Source: Modicisalibacter radicis
GTDB lineage: Bacteria > Pseudomonadota > Gammaproteobacteria > Pseudomonadales > Halomonadaceae
Direction of reading: 5' to 3'
Assembly (NCBI RefSeq): GCF_900961225.1
Contig: NZ_CAAHFN010000098.1
Coordinates: 152,378 to 216,377 of the forward strand
Length of the DNA: 64,000 bases
Shown: positions 1 through 8,518 of the stretch, piece after piece
Layout of the letters: each line of letters opens with the position of its first letter
How positions within the stretch are numbered: position 1 is the first letter of the stretch
Position numbers and translations under genes: made by a program
Notes under the pieces: generated by a model
Databases searched by the model: none
What the model saw: only the letters and a program-made list of their open reading frames with translations
Told to the model about the DNA's origin: nothing

Positions 1-1166
1 CGCTGCTCGACTTCCATCGACAGGCGCGTCTGGCGTCCGGCGGCTTCGCGGCGCTCGGTGGCGACGGACAGATTCCCGAAGGCGCCGGGGCCGACACCAT
101 GATCACCGGGCGCATGGCGCACAGTTACGCCCTGGCAGCGCTTCAGGGCGTGCCGGGTGCCGCGGCGCTGGCCGAGCACGCCATCCTTGCGCTGAGCGGG
201 TTGCTGCGCGACGAGCGTCACGGCGGCTGGTTCGCGGCCGATCCCGCCACGACGGGCGATCGCACCAAGCAGTGCTATCTTCATCATTTCGTCGCCCTGG
301 GCGCCGCCACCGCGACCCATGCCGGCATACCCGGCGCGGCCGCGCTGCTCGACGAGGTCGTCGGGGTGATCGATACCCGCTTCTGGTCGGCCCAGGAGCA
401 GGCTTTCGTCGAGAGCTACAGCCAGGACTGGAGCGAGCCGAGCGACTATCGCGGCGGCAACAGCAACATGCACGGCGTGGAGCTGTGCCTGGCGCTGGCG
501 GATGTGCGCGGCGAGCCGGTATGGCTCGACCGGGCGCTGGCCATCGTCGAGCGGCTGATCCATGGTCATGCCGCCGCCCGCGACTACCGCATCCTCGAGC
601 ACTTCCACGGCGACTGGTCCGAGTGGCCGGACTACAACGTCGACCGGCCCGACGACGGCTTCTACCCCTATGGCGCCACGCCGGGGCACGGTTTCGAGTG
701 GTCGCGGTTGATGCTGCACCTGGAAGCGGCGCTGGAAGTTCGTGGCCGAGCGGCGCCGGCCTGGCTGTTCACCGATGCCGCGGCGTTGTTCGATGCCAGT
801 CTGCGCGACGGCTGGGCCAGCGATGGCTCCCCCGGGCTGGTTTATACCGTGGACTGGGACGGCCGGCCCAATTCCCGCCGGCGGCGCCACTGGACCCACG
901 CCGAAGCGCTGGCCGCCGCGGGCGCCTTGCTGCAGCGCACCGGCGAGGCCCACTACGAGCGCTGGTATCGGCAACTCTGGGATTTCGTCGACACGACCTT
1001 CATCGATCGCGCGCGGGGCGGCTGGCAGCAGGAACTCGATAGCCAACTGGCGATCGACCCGGCCGAGGGCGACGTCAAGCCCGACCTCTATCACGCCTAC
1101 CAGGCCACGCTGCTGCCGCGGTTGCCCTTGGCGCCCAATCTGGCATTGGCCGTTTCAGGGCTGTGA
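1..1166 (+). CDS. AGE-family sugar epimerase/isomerase, 5' end outside window
   Basis: The reading frame is open from base 3, so the gene begins before the window and the first internal ATG at 99 is not its start; 387 codons are visible. The protein looks like the N-acylglucosamine 2-epimerase (AGE) superfamily, an alpha/alpha barrel acting on aldose/ketose sugars such as mannose or sulfoquinovose. Support comes from the aromatic and histidine-rich segments typical of these enzymes (CYLHHF, YRGGNSNMHG, EHFHGDWSEW, HGFEWSRLML, WTHAEALAA). These histidines usually serve proton transfer. It is convergent with the TRAP genes. The exact substrate cannot be read from the sequence. Confidence 0.85.
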   Translation, partial: LLDFHRQARLASGGFAALGGDGQIPEGAGADTMITGRMAHSYALAALQGVPGAAALAEHAILALSGLLRDERHGGWFAADPATTGDRTKQCYLHHFVALGAATATHAGIPGAAALLDEVVGVIDTRFWSAQEQAFVESYSQDWSEPSDYRGGNSNMHGVELCLALADVRGEPVWLDRALAIVERLIHGHAAARDYRILEHFHGDWSEWPDYNVDRPDDGFYPYGATPGHGFEWSRLMLHLEAALEVRGRAAPAWLFTDAAALFDASLRDGWASDGSPGLVYTVDWDGRPNSRRRRHWTHAEALAAAGALLQRTGEAHYERWYRQLWDFVDTTFIDRARGGWQQELDSQLAIDPAEGDVKPDLYHAYQATLLPRLPLAPNLALAVSGL

Positions 1167-1196
1167 ACCCGGCATGGCGTGGGATCGTCCCTGGCG

Positions 1197-1220
1197 CGTT
1201 GGGCCGGCAATGTCCCAGCG
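1197..1220. terminator. Weak hairpin between convergent genes
   Basis: A 7-bp stem (CGTTGGG with CCCAGCG, one G-U pair) around a 10-base loop lies between the stop codons of the isomerase and the TRAP large permease. There is no convincing T-run on either side, so a bidirectional terminator role is tentative. Confidence 0.3.
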
Positions 1221-1223
1221 AGG

Positions 1224-2528
1224 CTAACCCGAGAGCACGGTCGGCAACCAGAGAGCGATCGAGGGCCAGAGGCAGATGAGCAAGGCGGCGAAGCACATCA
1301 GGACGAAAAACGGCGCCGCTGCCAGCGCCACGCGGCCGATGCTTTCCCCCGTCAGTCCCTGCAACACGAACAGATTGAAGCCGACCGGCGGCGTGATCTG
1401 ACCGAGTTCGACCATGATCACCAGGAAGACGCCGAACCACAGTGGGTCGTAGCCGGCCTGGACGATGATCGGCAGCGTGATCGGCAGGCTCATAACCGTT
1501 ATCGAGATGCCATCCAGGAACAAGCCCAGCACCACGTAGAACAGGGCCATGGCCAGCAGCAGGGCCACCGGGGCAAACCCCTGCGCGGCGATCCAGGCAG
1601 CCAGTTCGCGCGGCAGGTGCAGGTAGCCCATGGCGGTGGACAGCAGGGCGGCGGCGATGAGCAGGCTGCAGACCATCACCGAACTGATCAGCGCGCCGCG
1701 CAGGGCGTCGATGAACAAAACGAGGGTCAATTGGCGCTCCCCCAGCAGCAGCACCAGGGTGGCGGCACAGCCGACAGCGGCCGCCTCGGAGGGTGTGGCG
1801 ATGCCGCTGTAGATGGCACCGAGGACGATCACGATCAGGCCCAGCACTGGCGCCAGGTTCACCAGGGCGCGGCCGATGCCGGTCGTGTCGTCATCGTCGC
1901 GGGGGGCCACGCTCGGGTCGATCAGGCTGCGCATGGCCACGTAGCCGATGTACAGCGCGGCGATCAGCAGCCCGGGCAGCACGCCCGCCATGAACAGCTT
2001 GCTGATCGAGACCTCGGCCTGGACGCCGTAGACGATCATCACGATCGACGGCGGTATCATCAGCCCCAGGCTGCCGGCGCCGGCCAACGAGCCGATCGAC
2101 AGGTTGCGATCGTAACGGCGGTTGGCCAGTTCCTGAGTGGTTATCTTGCCGACGGTGGCGGTGGTGGCGGCGCTGGACCCGCTGACGGCGGCGAACAGGG
2201 TGCAGCCCAGCACGTTGGTGTGCAGAATGCCGCCGGGCAGGTGCCGGGTGAGCGGCGTCAGGCCCCGGAACAGCCGTTCGGAGATGTCGGAGCGAAAGAT
2301 CAGCTCGCCCATCAGGATGAACAGCGGGATGGCCGAGAGCTCCCAGCTGTTGGCGGCGCGGAACAGGATCTTGGAGAGGATCAGGCCGATCCGCTGGGCG
2401 TCGAAGTCGCCCAGGCCCCACAGCGAGAGCATGGCCACGATGACCAGGCCGGAAAAGACCCAACTGCCCAGGGCCAGGATGCCGAGAAGCAGGGCGATGA
2501 CCCCGGCACCGGTGAGTAGCGTGTCCAT
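1224..2528 (-). CDS. TRAP transporter large permease (DctM family)
   Basis: This 434-residue, very hydrophobic protein matches DctM, the large membrane subunit that drives sodium-coupled uptake of organic acids in tripartite ATP-independent periplasmic (TRAP) transporters of the inner membrane. The length is normal for the family. Family-like stretches include the SSAATTATVGKIT loop and the GQITPPVGFNLFVLQ motif near the C terminus. Its ATG directly follows the TGA of the small permease gene (TGAATG), so translation is probably coupled. It is the last gene of a dctP-dctQ-dctM operon. The substrate is undetermined. Confidence 0.93.
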   Translation of the reverse strand: MDTLLTGAGVIALLLGILALGSWVFSGLVIVAMLSLWGLGDFDAQRIGLILSKILFRAANSWELSAIPLFILMGELIFRSDISERLFRGLTPLTRHLPGGILHTNVLGCTLFAAVSGSSAATTATVGKITTQELANRRYDRNLSIGSLAGAGSLGLMIPPSIVMIVYGVQAEVSISKLFMAGVLPGLLIAALYIGYVAMRSLIDPSVAPRDDDDTTGIGRALVNLAPVLGLIVIVLGAIYSGIATPSEAAAVGCAATLVLLLGERQLTLVLFIDALRGALISSVMVCSLLIAAALLSTAMGYLHLPRELAAWIAAQGFAPVALLLAMALFYVVLGLFLDGISITVMSLPITLPIIVQAGYDPLWFGVFLVIMVELGQITPPVGFNLFVLQGLTGESIGRVALAAAPFFVLMCFAALLICLWPSIALWLPTVLSG

Positions 2529-3083
2529 TCATTGTCCCCCGGGCTTGAAGGTCCGGCGCTGTTCCAGGATCTGCACCGCACGCACGGCGAGCGTGAAGCA
2601 GAGCAGGTACAAGCCCAGCAGGACCGCGCTCTGGGGAATCCACAGCGGGGTTCGGGCCATTGTCTCGCTGATGATGCCGCGCTCGAAGCTGCGTTCCACG
2701 GCCAGCGTCCAGTAGCGGGCCAGCAAGCCGAAGGCGAGCAGCGCCGAGACGCTGGCAAACAGTTCCAGCGGCCAGCGCCAGGCACGGGGCAGGCGCTCCA
2801 GGACGAGAGACACGCGGATCAGCCCACCCTTTTCCAGGGCGTAGGGCATGCCGAGGAAGGTCATCGCCGCCACGCTGTAGCCGATGTACTCGTCGAGGAT
2901 GAACGTTGAACGGCCGAACAGGCGCAGGCCGATCTCGAGCAGGATGTGCCCGAGCATGTACACCACCAGCAGCATGGCGACACCGGCGCCCAGCGCCGCC
3001 AGGGCGCTGGACAGTCGGCTCAGGACCGCGACGACGGGGTTGGGTCTGCCGCTGGCATCCGCAGGAGAGTCGGACGCCTTCAT
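2529..3083 (-). CDS. TRAP transporter small permease (DctQ family)
   Basis: This is a 184-residue protein with four predicted membrane segments, matching DctQ, which joins the large permease in the inner membrane. I chose the start at MKASDS because its ATG shares one base with the dctP stop (TGATG), a common coupling arrangement; the same frame is open further upstream only because of high GC. The first ~20 residues are a polar cytoplasmic tail. The neighbours on both sides are the other two TRAP subunits. Confidence 0.88.
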   Translation of the reverse strand: MKASDSPADASGRPNPVVAVLSRLSSALAALGAGVAMLLVVYMLGHILLEIGLRLFGRSTFILDEYIGYSVAAMTFLGMPYALEKGGLIRVSLVLERLPRAWRWPLELFASVSALLAFGLLARYWTLAVERSFERGIISETMARTPLWIPQSAVLLGLYLLCFTLAVRAVQILEQRRTFKPGGQ

Positions 3084-4099
3084 CACTCGCTCTCTTGGCG
3101 ACGATACTGCTCGAGGATGCGCTGGCCACGATCGCCGGCCGTCTCGACCCAGTGGGCGACCACCGGCTCGGCCGCCTTCTCCAGGCCGGCCTGGAACTCG
3201 GCCGGAATGGGATCGTGGATGGCCACCTGGTGCTCGCGCAACTCGGCGTAGTTCTGTGCCAGACGCTTCTTCACCACCTCCCAGTTGTGGGCGTCGGTTT
3301 CCTTGGCCGCCTGGAGGACCGCCTGCTGGTTGGCCTCGCCGAGGGCTTCGAAGGCATCCCGGTTCATGTGCACCATGTTGAGCGGCACGGCGTAGTTGAT
3401 GGCGCTGAAGTCGCTGAGGTGTTCCCAGAAGCTGCCGTTGGCGCCGGCCTCGGCCGAGGTCAGCACGGCCTCGATGCCGCCGGTGGCGAGTTGGGGGACG
3501 ACATCGGCCCAGGACAGCTTCACCGGCGAGGCGCCGGCGCTCAACAAGGCTTCCGTGCCGTTGCGATCGTAGCTGCGGATCTTGAGGCCATCGAGGTCCG
3601 CCATGCCGGTCACCGGGGTCTTGGACCAGATGCCGCTGGCCGGCCACGGCGAGGCGTACAGCAGGATCTGGTCGTTGTCCTCGAAGACCTTGGCGTATTC
3701 GGGGCGGGCGATGTCGTAGAGCCGGTGCGCGGATTCGATATCGTCCGCCACGAAGGGCAGCGACGACAGCAGGAAGATGGGGTCGATGCCGCCCAGGGTG
3801 CCGGACAGGCTGTCGGCGATCTGCACGGCGTTGTCGGCCACGGCGTAGAAGTGATCCGCCGAGCGGAAGCCCAGCGAACCGCCCGTGTGCAGGGTTATGT
3901 CGACCTCGCCGTCGGTCAGTTCCCTGACCCGGTCGATGAACCAGGCATCGCCCTGGGCATGGATCGAACTGGCGTTGTATTCGTTCGAGAAATCCATGTT
4001 GGAGGCCGAGTAAGCGGGTACGGCCAGTGTCGCCAGGCCGAGCGTCGCAAGAGAGCGCTTCAGAAGCCGGCCGATCGCAAGCAGGGGGGTGCCAGGCAT
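3083..4099 (-). CDS. TRAP transporter substrate-binding protein (DctP family)
   Basis: This 338-residue periplasmic solute receptor starts with a basic N terminus and a hydrophobic signal peptide ending near AVPAYSA. The family's substrate-anchoring arginine sits in GLKIRSYDRN, where DctP proteins usually hold a carboxylate, so an organic or sugar acid is expected. The ATG has an AGGA ribosome site 8 bases upstream. It is the first gene of the three-gene TRAP operon and faces a sodium:solute symporter gene across a 259-bp divergent promoter region in which I recognise no specific operator. Confidence 0.9.
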   Translation of the reverse strand: MPGTPLLAIGRLLKRSLATLGLATLAVPAYSASNMDFSNEYNASSIHAQGDAWFIDRVRELTDGEVDITLHTGGSLGFRSADHFYAVADNAVQIADSLSGTLGGIDPIFLLSSLPFVADDIESAHRLYDIARPEYAKVFEDNDQILLYASPWPASGIWSKTPVTGMADLDGLKIRSYDRNGTEALLSAGASPVKLSWADVVPQLATGGIEAVLTSAEAGANGSFWEHLSDFSAINYAVPLNMVHMNRDAFEALGEANQQAVLQAAKETDAHNWEVVKKRLAQNYAELREHQVAIHDPIPAEFQAGLEKAAEPVVAHWVETAGDRGQRILEQYRRQESE

Positions 4100-4358
4100 G
4101 AGGGGGTCCTTTTGATTGTAATGATCGATCCCTGAGCTTCATGGAACGCCCCCGGCGAGGCAGACCCCATGGCGACGCCAGGCGTTCCCTCCGCGACATC
4201 GACGGTCGAACGGGGCCTGGACGCCAGGCTCGACGGGGCCGGCTTCACCGAGGGGGCGGTGTCGCGCAAACCTTCCGGCGTGACGTTGAGAGAACGATCG
4301 GCGCGGCCCCGGCCTGCATCATGGCGTACACCAACAAATCCACAATCCGGTTATTGCC

Positions 4359-6101
4359 ATGGTCTATACCACCGCCATTCTGCTCAGCCTGCTCGGCTAC
4401 TTCATCATCGGCCACCTGGCCGGGCGTCGCGTCAAGCATCTCGATGACTACCTGGTTGCCGGCCGCAACGCCCCGACCTTTCTCATCCTCGGGACACTGG
4501 TGGCCAGCTATCTGAGCACCAGCGCCTTCCTCGGCGAGACCGGCTTCGCCTACAGCGGGTATCCCTTCGTCATGCTGATCTTTGCCGCCGTCAGCACCTC
4601 GGGCTGCCTGCTGGGCGCGCTGGTTTTCGGCCGCTACCTGCGGCGCAGCGGTGCCCTTACGGTGCCCGAGTTCTTCGGCAAGCGCTTCGCATCGCGGCGC
4701 GTGCAGGTGATCGCGGGGCTGACCACCGTGGTCGGGCTGGGCGCCTACCTGCTGGGCGTGATGCAGGGCGCGGGGATCATGTTCGAGGAGCTCACCGGTC
4801 TGCCGTACTGGGTGGGGCTGGTGCTGGTCTGGCTGACCTACACCGGCTTCATCCTCTATTCCGGGTCGCCCGGCGTGGTGCTGACCGACACGGTGATGTT
4901 CGTCATCTTTTCGCTGGCCGCGCTGGGCGGTTCGCTCTACATCATCGACGACCTGGGCGGTTGGCACGGCGTGATCGAAGGGCTGCTGAGCCAGTCCGAC
5001 AAGCCCGGCATCGCGCTCTGGCACGGTGTCGTCGAGGGCGACGGCGCGGCGTTCTCCTCACCCGCCGAGGCACTGACCTGGGGGCTGACGCTGGGGCTGG
5101 TCTGGGCCGCGGTGCTCGCCGCCAGCCCCTGGCAGGCCAGCCGTTACCTGATGGCGCGCAACGAACACGTGGTGATGCGCTCGGCGATGCTCACCGCCGT
5201 GGCGCTGGCGATCTTCTACGCGCTGATGATGATGACCGGTGCAGCCATCAACCTCTACAAGCCCGATCTGGATGCCGAGCACGCCATGGTCTGGTCGGCG
5301 CTCAACGTGATGCCGACCTGGCTGGGCATCGTCATCCTGACCGGGGTCTTCGCGGCCGGGCTGTCGTCCTGCTCGACCTTCCTGTCGATCATCGGCTTCA
5401 GCCTCTCCAACGACATCCTGCCCGCCTCGCGCGACGAGAAGACCGCCATGCGCACCAGCCGGCTGGCGGTGCTGGCCGCCGGGCTGATCGCGCTGGTGCT
5501 GGCGCTGTTCCAGCCTCCGGCGGTGATGGCCGTGGTATGGTTCGCAGCGACCCTGTTCGCCTCGTCCTGGGGGCCGGTGGCTCTGATGAGCATCTGGAGC
5601 CGCCGGATTACCGCCGCCGGCGCGGCCTGGGGGCTGATCGTCGGTTTCGTCGGCAACCTGCTGCTCTCGCTGGCCACGCAAGCCGAATGGATCGTGCTGC
5701 CGGTCTACCTGCATCCCGTGGTGATCAGTACCGCGGCGGCGGTGGCGGCCATCATGGTGGCCTCGCGCCTGACCACGGTCAGTCAGGCGGAGCGCGACTA
5801 CCGGGCAAGCCTGCATCGCCGGGACGAAGACATCCAGGCGCACTGGGAACGCGGCACGCGCCGGGTTGCCGTCTGCACCATGGTGGTGGGGATTCTGGTG
5901 GGCGTCTTCCTGTGGTACCAATATGCGGGCACGCTCGACGGGCTGGCCAGCCGCTTCGACGTCGCCGATTCGGCGACGCTGGGCGCCTATGCGTTGGCGG
6001 TCGGCTGTGGCGGCATGCTGCTCATCGCCGGTGGGGTCGGGTATCGAGTTGCCCGCACCCGCCGGGCCGGGGTGCAGCGAAGCGTCTCCAGCGGCGCCTG
6101 A
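4359..6101 (+). CDS. Sodium:solute symporter (SSS family)
   Basis: This 580-residue polytopic protein of the SSS/SLC5 family imports a solute with sodium across the inner membrane. The N-terminal segment shows the family pattern, with a first helix, the HLDDYLVAGRN loop and the ASYLSTSAFLGETGF helix that builds the sodium and substrate site. About 13-14 hydrophobic segments are present, with a charged cytoplasmic stretch near residues 475-500 before the last two helices. The Shine-Dalgarno is poor. It may import a compound related to the neighbouring TRAP substrate, but the ligand is unknown. Confidence 0.88.
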   Translation: MVYTTAILLSLLGYFIIGHLAGRRVKHLDDYLVAGRNAPTFLILGTLVASYLSTSAFLGETGFAYSGYPFVMLIFAAVSTSGCLLGALVFGRYLRRSGALTVPEFFGKRFASRRVQVIAGLTTVVGLGAYLLGVMQGAGIMFEELTGLPYWVGLVLVWLTYTGFILYSGSPGVVLTDTVMFVIFSLAALGGSLYIIDDLGGWHGVIEGLLSQSDKPGIALWHGVVEGDGAAFSSPAEALTWGLTLGLVWAAVLAASPWQASRYLMARNEHVVMRSAMLTAVALAIFYALMMMTGAAINLYKPDLDAEHAMVWSALNVMPTWLGIVILTGVFAAGLSSCSTFLSIIGFSLSNDILPASRDEKTAMRTSRLAVLAAGLIALVLALFQPPAVMAVVWFAATLFASSWGPVALMSIWSRRITAAGAAWGLIVGFVGNLLLSLATQAEWIVLPVYLHPVVISTAAAVAAIMVASRLTTVSQAERDYRASLHRRDEDIQAHWERGTRRVAVCTMVVGILVGVFLWYQYAGTLDGLASRFDVADSATLGAYALAVGCGGMLLIAGGVGYRVARTRRAGVQRSVSSGA

Positions 6102-6200
6102 CGCGGCGTGGCGGCACCGGGTGCCGCCAATGCCGACCGACCAACCCATCGGGGCCGCGCCACCGGGCGTGGCCCCGACTCGTCAAACGAGGTCCCTGCG

Positions 6201-7073
6201 ATGTCTCTCGAACTGCAGGATCACCGTCGCGGCCTGCTGCTGGCCACGTTCGGCATACTGGTGCTGAGTGTCGACAGCCTGCTGGTCCGCCTGGCCTCGA
6301 GCGACGGCTGGAACATCGTGTTCTGGCGGGGCAGCCTGATGGCGCTGTCCGTGGGGGTACTCTATTGCCGGAGACGGCGACTCGCCACGCTGAGGGGCCA
6401 CGAGGGCGCCGCGCTGCTGTCGGCGTTGCTGCTGGCCGCGATGTCCACGCTGTTCGTCCTGGCGGTCATGCATACGCGGGTGGCCAACGTCGTGGTGATC
6501 CTGAGCACCGCGCCGCTGTTCGCGGCGCTGTTCACGCGTTTCTGTCTGAACGAGGCCGTCTCGGCGCGCACCTGGATGGCGATCGCCTTTGCTTCCCTGG
6601 GGCTTCTGATCGTCTTCGCCGGCTCGATGCAAAGCGCGGGGATGCTGGGTAATGTCTATGCTCTGGGTGCCTCCGCGGCCGTGGGCGGCAATCTCACGTT
6701 GCTGCGGCGTTTTCCCGCGATGGACAGGTTGCCGCTGATCGCCGTCGGCGGGCTCGTTTCGGCGGTGATCGCGCTGCCCATGGCGACCCCGCTGCGGCTC
6801 GATGCCGGCAGCTACCTCGTCCTCGCCGTCATGGGCCTGGTGCAGATGCCGCTGGCGACGGCGCTGATCAATAACGCGACGCGCTACCTGCCCTCCGCCG
6901 AAGTCGCGCTCTTCTATCTCGTCGAGGCGATACTCGGCACGCTATGGGTCTGGTGGATACTCGGGGAACGCCCGCCCGGCGCCACCGTCTACGGCGGCGC
7001 GCTCACGCTGGTCACGCTGGTCGCCAACGCCTGGCTGGGGCTGCGGGCGAGGGCGGCGGCCAGCCCCGGCTAA
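6201..7073 (+). CDS. EamA/DMT-family membrane transporter
   Basis: This 290-residue protein has ten predicted membrane segments arranged as two EamA repeats, typical of drug/metabolite exporters in the inner membrane. Family-like stretches are DSLLVRLASSDGWN and FWRGSLMALS in the first repeat and PSAEVALFYLVEAILGT in the second. I start at MSLELQDH because an AGG ribosome site stands just upstream; the frame is open further upstream without a good site. It follows the symporter gene by about 100 bases and its stop overlaps the first base of a palindromic element that may end transcription. Confidence 0.85.
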   Translation: MSLELQDHRRGLLLATFGILVLSVDSLLVRLASSDGWNIVFWRGSLMALSVGVLYCRRRRLATLRGHEGAALLSALLLAAMSTLFVLAVMHTRVANVVVILSTAPLFAALFTRFCLNEAVSARTWMAIAFASLGLLIVFAGSMQSAGMLGNVYALGASAAVGGNLTLLRRFPAMDRLPLIAVGGLVSAVIALPMATPLRLDAGSYLVLAVMGLVQMPLATALINNATRYLPSAEVALFYLVEAILGTLWVWWILGERPPGATVYGGALTLVTLVANAWLGLRARAAASPG

Positions 7074-7215
7074 GAGGGTGTTTACAAAATGTCTGCGCTC
7101 GGCAATACGGCGTTAAAATCGGCCTCAAAATGCTCATTTAACCCTCGTAAACTCCGCTTTTTCGGCCGATTTTGCCTTGTCTTGCCTTCGCTCGCCGACT
7201 TTGTAAACACCCTCT
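7073..7215. repeat. 143-bp palindromic (MITE-like) element
   Basis: The element begins AGAGGGTGTTTACAAA and ends with the exact reverse complement, TTTGTAAACACCCTCT. The similarity continues inward, so both halves carry AAAATCGGCC-type segments in opposite orientation and the whole unit can fold into one long imperfect hairpin. It fills the gap between convergent genes and its first base is the last base of a stop codon. Such units are usually non-autonomous mobile or repetitive extragenic elements and can act as bidirectional terminators. No transposase gene is inside. Confidence 0.8.
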
Positions 7216-7224
7216 GAGCGGGCG

Positions 7225-7446
7225 TCATTCGGCGTGCTTGCGCCGCAACGGTTCGAGCAGGTCGCTCAGGCCGTTGTGGTCGATCTCGTGCATCAGTTCG
7301 AGCAGCTGGCCGATCTCGCCGCGGGGGAAGCCCTCCCGCGCGAACCAGTTGAGATACGGCCCGGGCAGATCGGCGATCAGCCGGCCCTCGTACTTGCCGA
7401 ACGGCATCCGGCGGGTCACCAGCTTTTCCAGGTCTTCGGGTTTCAC
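7225..7446 (-). CDS. DUF3820-type small protein
   Basis: This 73-residue protein carries the recognisable core MPFGKYEGRLIADLP followed by YLNWFAREGFPRGEIG, typical of the DUF3820 family of small putative quorum-sensing-regulated or nucleic-acid-associated proteins whose function is not established. I chose the GTG start because GAGGAG stands 8 bases upstream and it gives the usual family length; a longer frame runs into the LysR gene. It lies between the palindromic element and the end of the LysR regulator. Confidence 0.8.
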   Translation of the reverse strand: MKPEDLEKLVTRRMPFGKYEGRLIADLPGPYLNWFAREGFPRGEIGQLLELMHEIDHNGLSDLLEPLRRKHAE

Positions 7447-7504
7447 GCGATGGGCTCCTCGATGGAGGGTTCCTTGATGAGTGTCGCCTTGGGCGGCGTG
7501 ACTA

Positions 7505-8410
7505 TCAGGCGGCGCCCGTCGACTTGACGAAGTCGACGAACGCACGCAGCGGCGCCGGCATGAGACGCCGCCCGGGATAGTAGAGAAAGGGCCCCGAGAA
7601 GCGCTGCCACCAGGGCTCGAGGATGGGCTCGAGCTCGCCGCTGTCGAAACGCGGACCCAGCCAGGTCTCGAACAGGCCGACGATGCCCAGGCCGGCGACT
7701 GCCGCTTCGACGGCCAGGTCGCTCGCCCCGCCGGCCTCGACGATCAGCTGGCCACGAGGGTCGATCCATAGCACCTCGCCGTCGCGTTCGAACTCCCAGG
7801 GCGGCATCGCCCCGCTGGGAAAGCGATGGCGCAGGCAGGCGTGGTCGAGCAGCTCGCGGGGATGCGACGGCCGCCCGCGCCGCTCGAGATAGGCGGGGGC
7901 GGCGCCCACCGCGAAGCGCTGGGTGCGCGGCCCGATGGGGACGGCGATCATGTCCTGTTCCAGGCGCTCCTCGTAGCGTATGCCGGCATCGCAGCCCGCC
8001 GCGAGCACATCGACGAAGCTCTCCTCGGTGATGACTTCGAGGCGAATCTCGGGGTAGGCCGCCAGAAAGGACGGGACGATGGACGGCAACACCAGCCGTG
8101 TCACGCTCGCCGGGACGTTGAGGCGCAGCAACCCCGCCGGCTTGTCGCGAAACACGTTGACCACGTCCAGCGCGGCCTCCAGCTCGGCGAATACCGGGCC
8201 GAGTCGTGCCAGCAGGCCATGGCCGGCCTCGGTCGGGGCGACGCTGCGCGTCGTGCGGTTCAGCAGCCGGACGCCGAGTTGCGTTTCCAGGCGGCGGACC
8301 GCTTCGCTCAAGCCCGATGCGCTGACCCCGCTCGAGCGCGCCCCCTCGCGGAAGCCGCCGGCGCGGGCCACCGTCACGAAGGCGTTCAGATCGCCCAGCT
8401 CGTTGTTCAT
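7505..8410 (-). CDS. LysR-family transcriptional regulator
   Basis: This 301-residue LysR-type regulator has an N-terminal winged helix-turn-helix (about residues 1-60, with GVSASGLSEAVRRLE as recognition region and LLNRTTRSV as wing), then a periplasmic-binding-protein-like effector domain. An AGGA ribosome site precedes the ATG. It is divergent from the pdxI-like reductase gene with 108 bp between, and two palindromes in that gap make control of the reductase and of itself likely. The effector is unknown. Confidence 0.92.
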   Translation of the reverse strand: MNNELGDLNAFVTVARAGGFREGARSSGVSASGLSEAVRRLETQLGVRLLNRTTRSVAPTEAGHGLLARLGPVFAELEAALDVVNVFRDKPAGLLRLNVPASVTRLVLPSIVPSFLAAYPEIRLEVITEESFVDVLAAGCDAGIRYEERLEQDMIAVPIGPRTQRFAVGAAPAYLERRGRPSHPRELLDHACLRHRFPSGAMPPWEFERDGEVLWIDPRGQLIVEAGGASDLAVEAAVAGLGIVGLFETWLGPRFDSGELEPILEPWWQRFSGPFLYYPGRRLMPAPLRAFVDFVKSTGAA

Positions 8411-8424
8411 TGTTCGCCATCCTG

Positions 8425-8488
8425 CACAACCTGTACGGATTGTGTGGGATTATCGCGGAAAAGCCCAGCGCTTATGGTGATCTCACCA
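8425..8488. promoter_or_regulatory. Operator-like palindromes in LysR/pdxI divergent promoter
   Basis: Two dyads lie in the gap: CACAA/TTGTG with a 10-base spacer (8425-8444), and TGGTGA/TCACCA with a 2-base centre (8475-8488), the latter about 30 bases before the reductase start. The first has the size of a LysR recognition site. Assignment to the adjacent LysR protein is inference. Confidence 0.4.
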
Positions 8489-8518
8489 ACCATGAGAATC
8501 ACCGAGTGAGGCAACACC

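Noticed and set aside
1179..2519. Long plus-strand open frame (446 codons) opposite the TRAP large permease
   Set aside because: It mirrors a clear dctM gene, is dominated by Gln, Asp, His and Gly as expected from antisense reading of a membrane-protein gene in GC-rich DNA, and has no ribosome site or family features.
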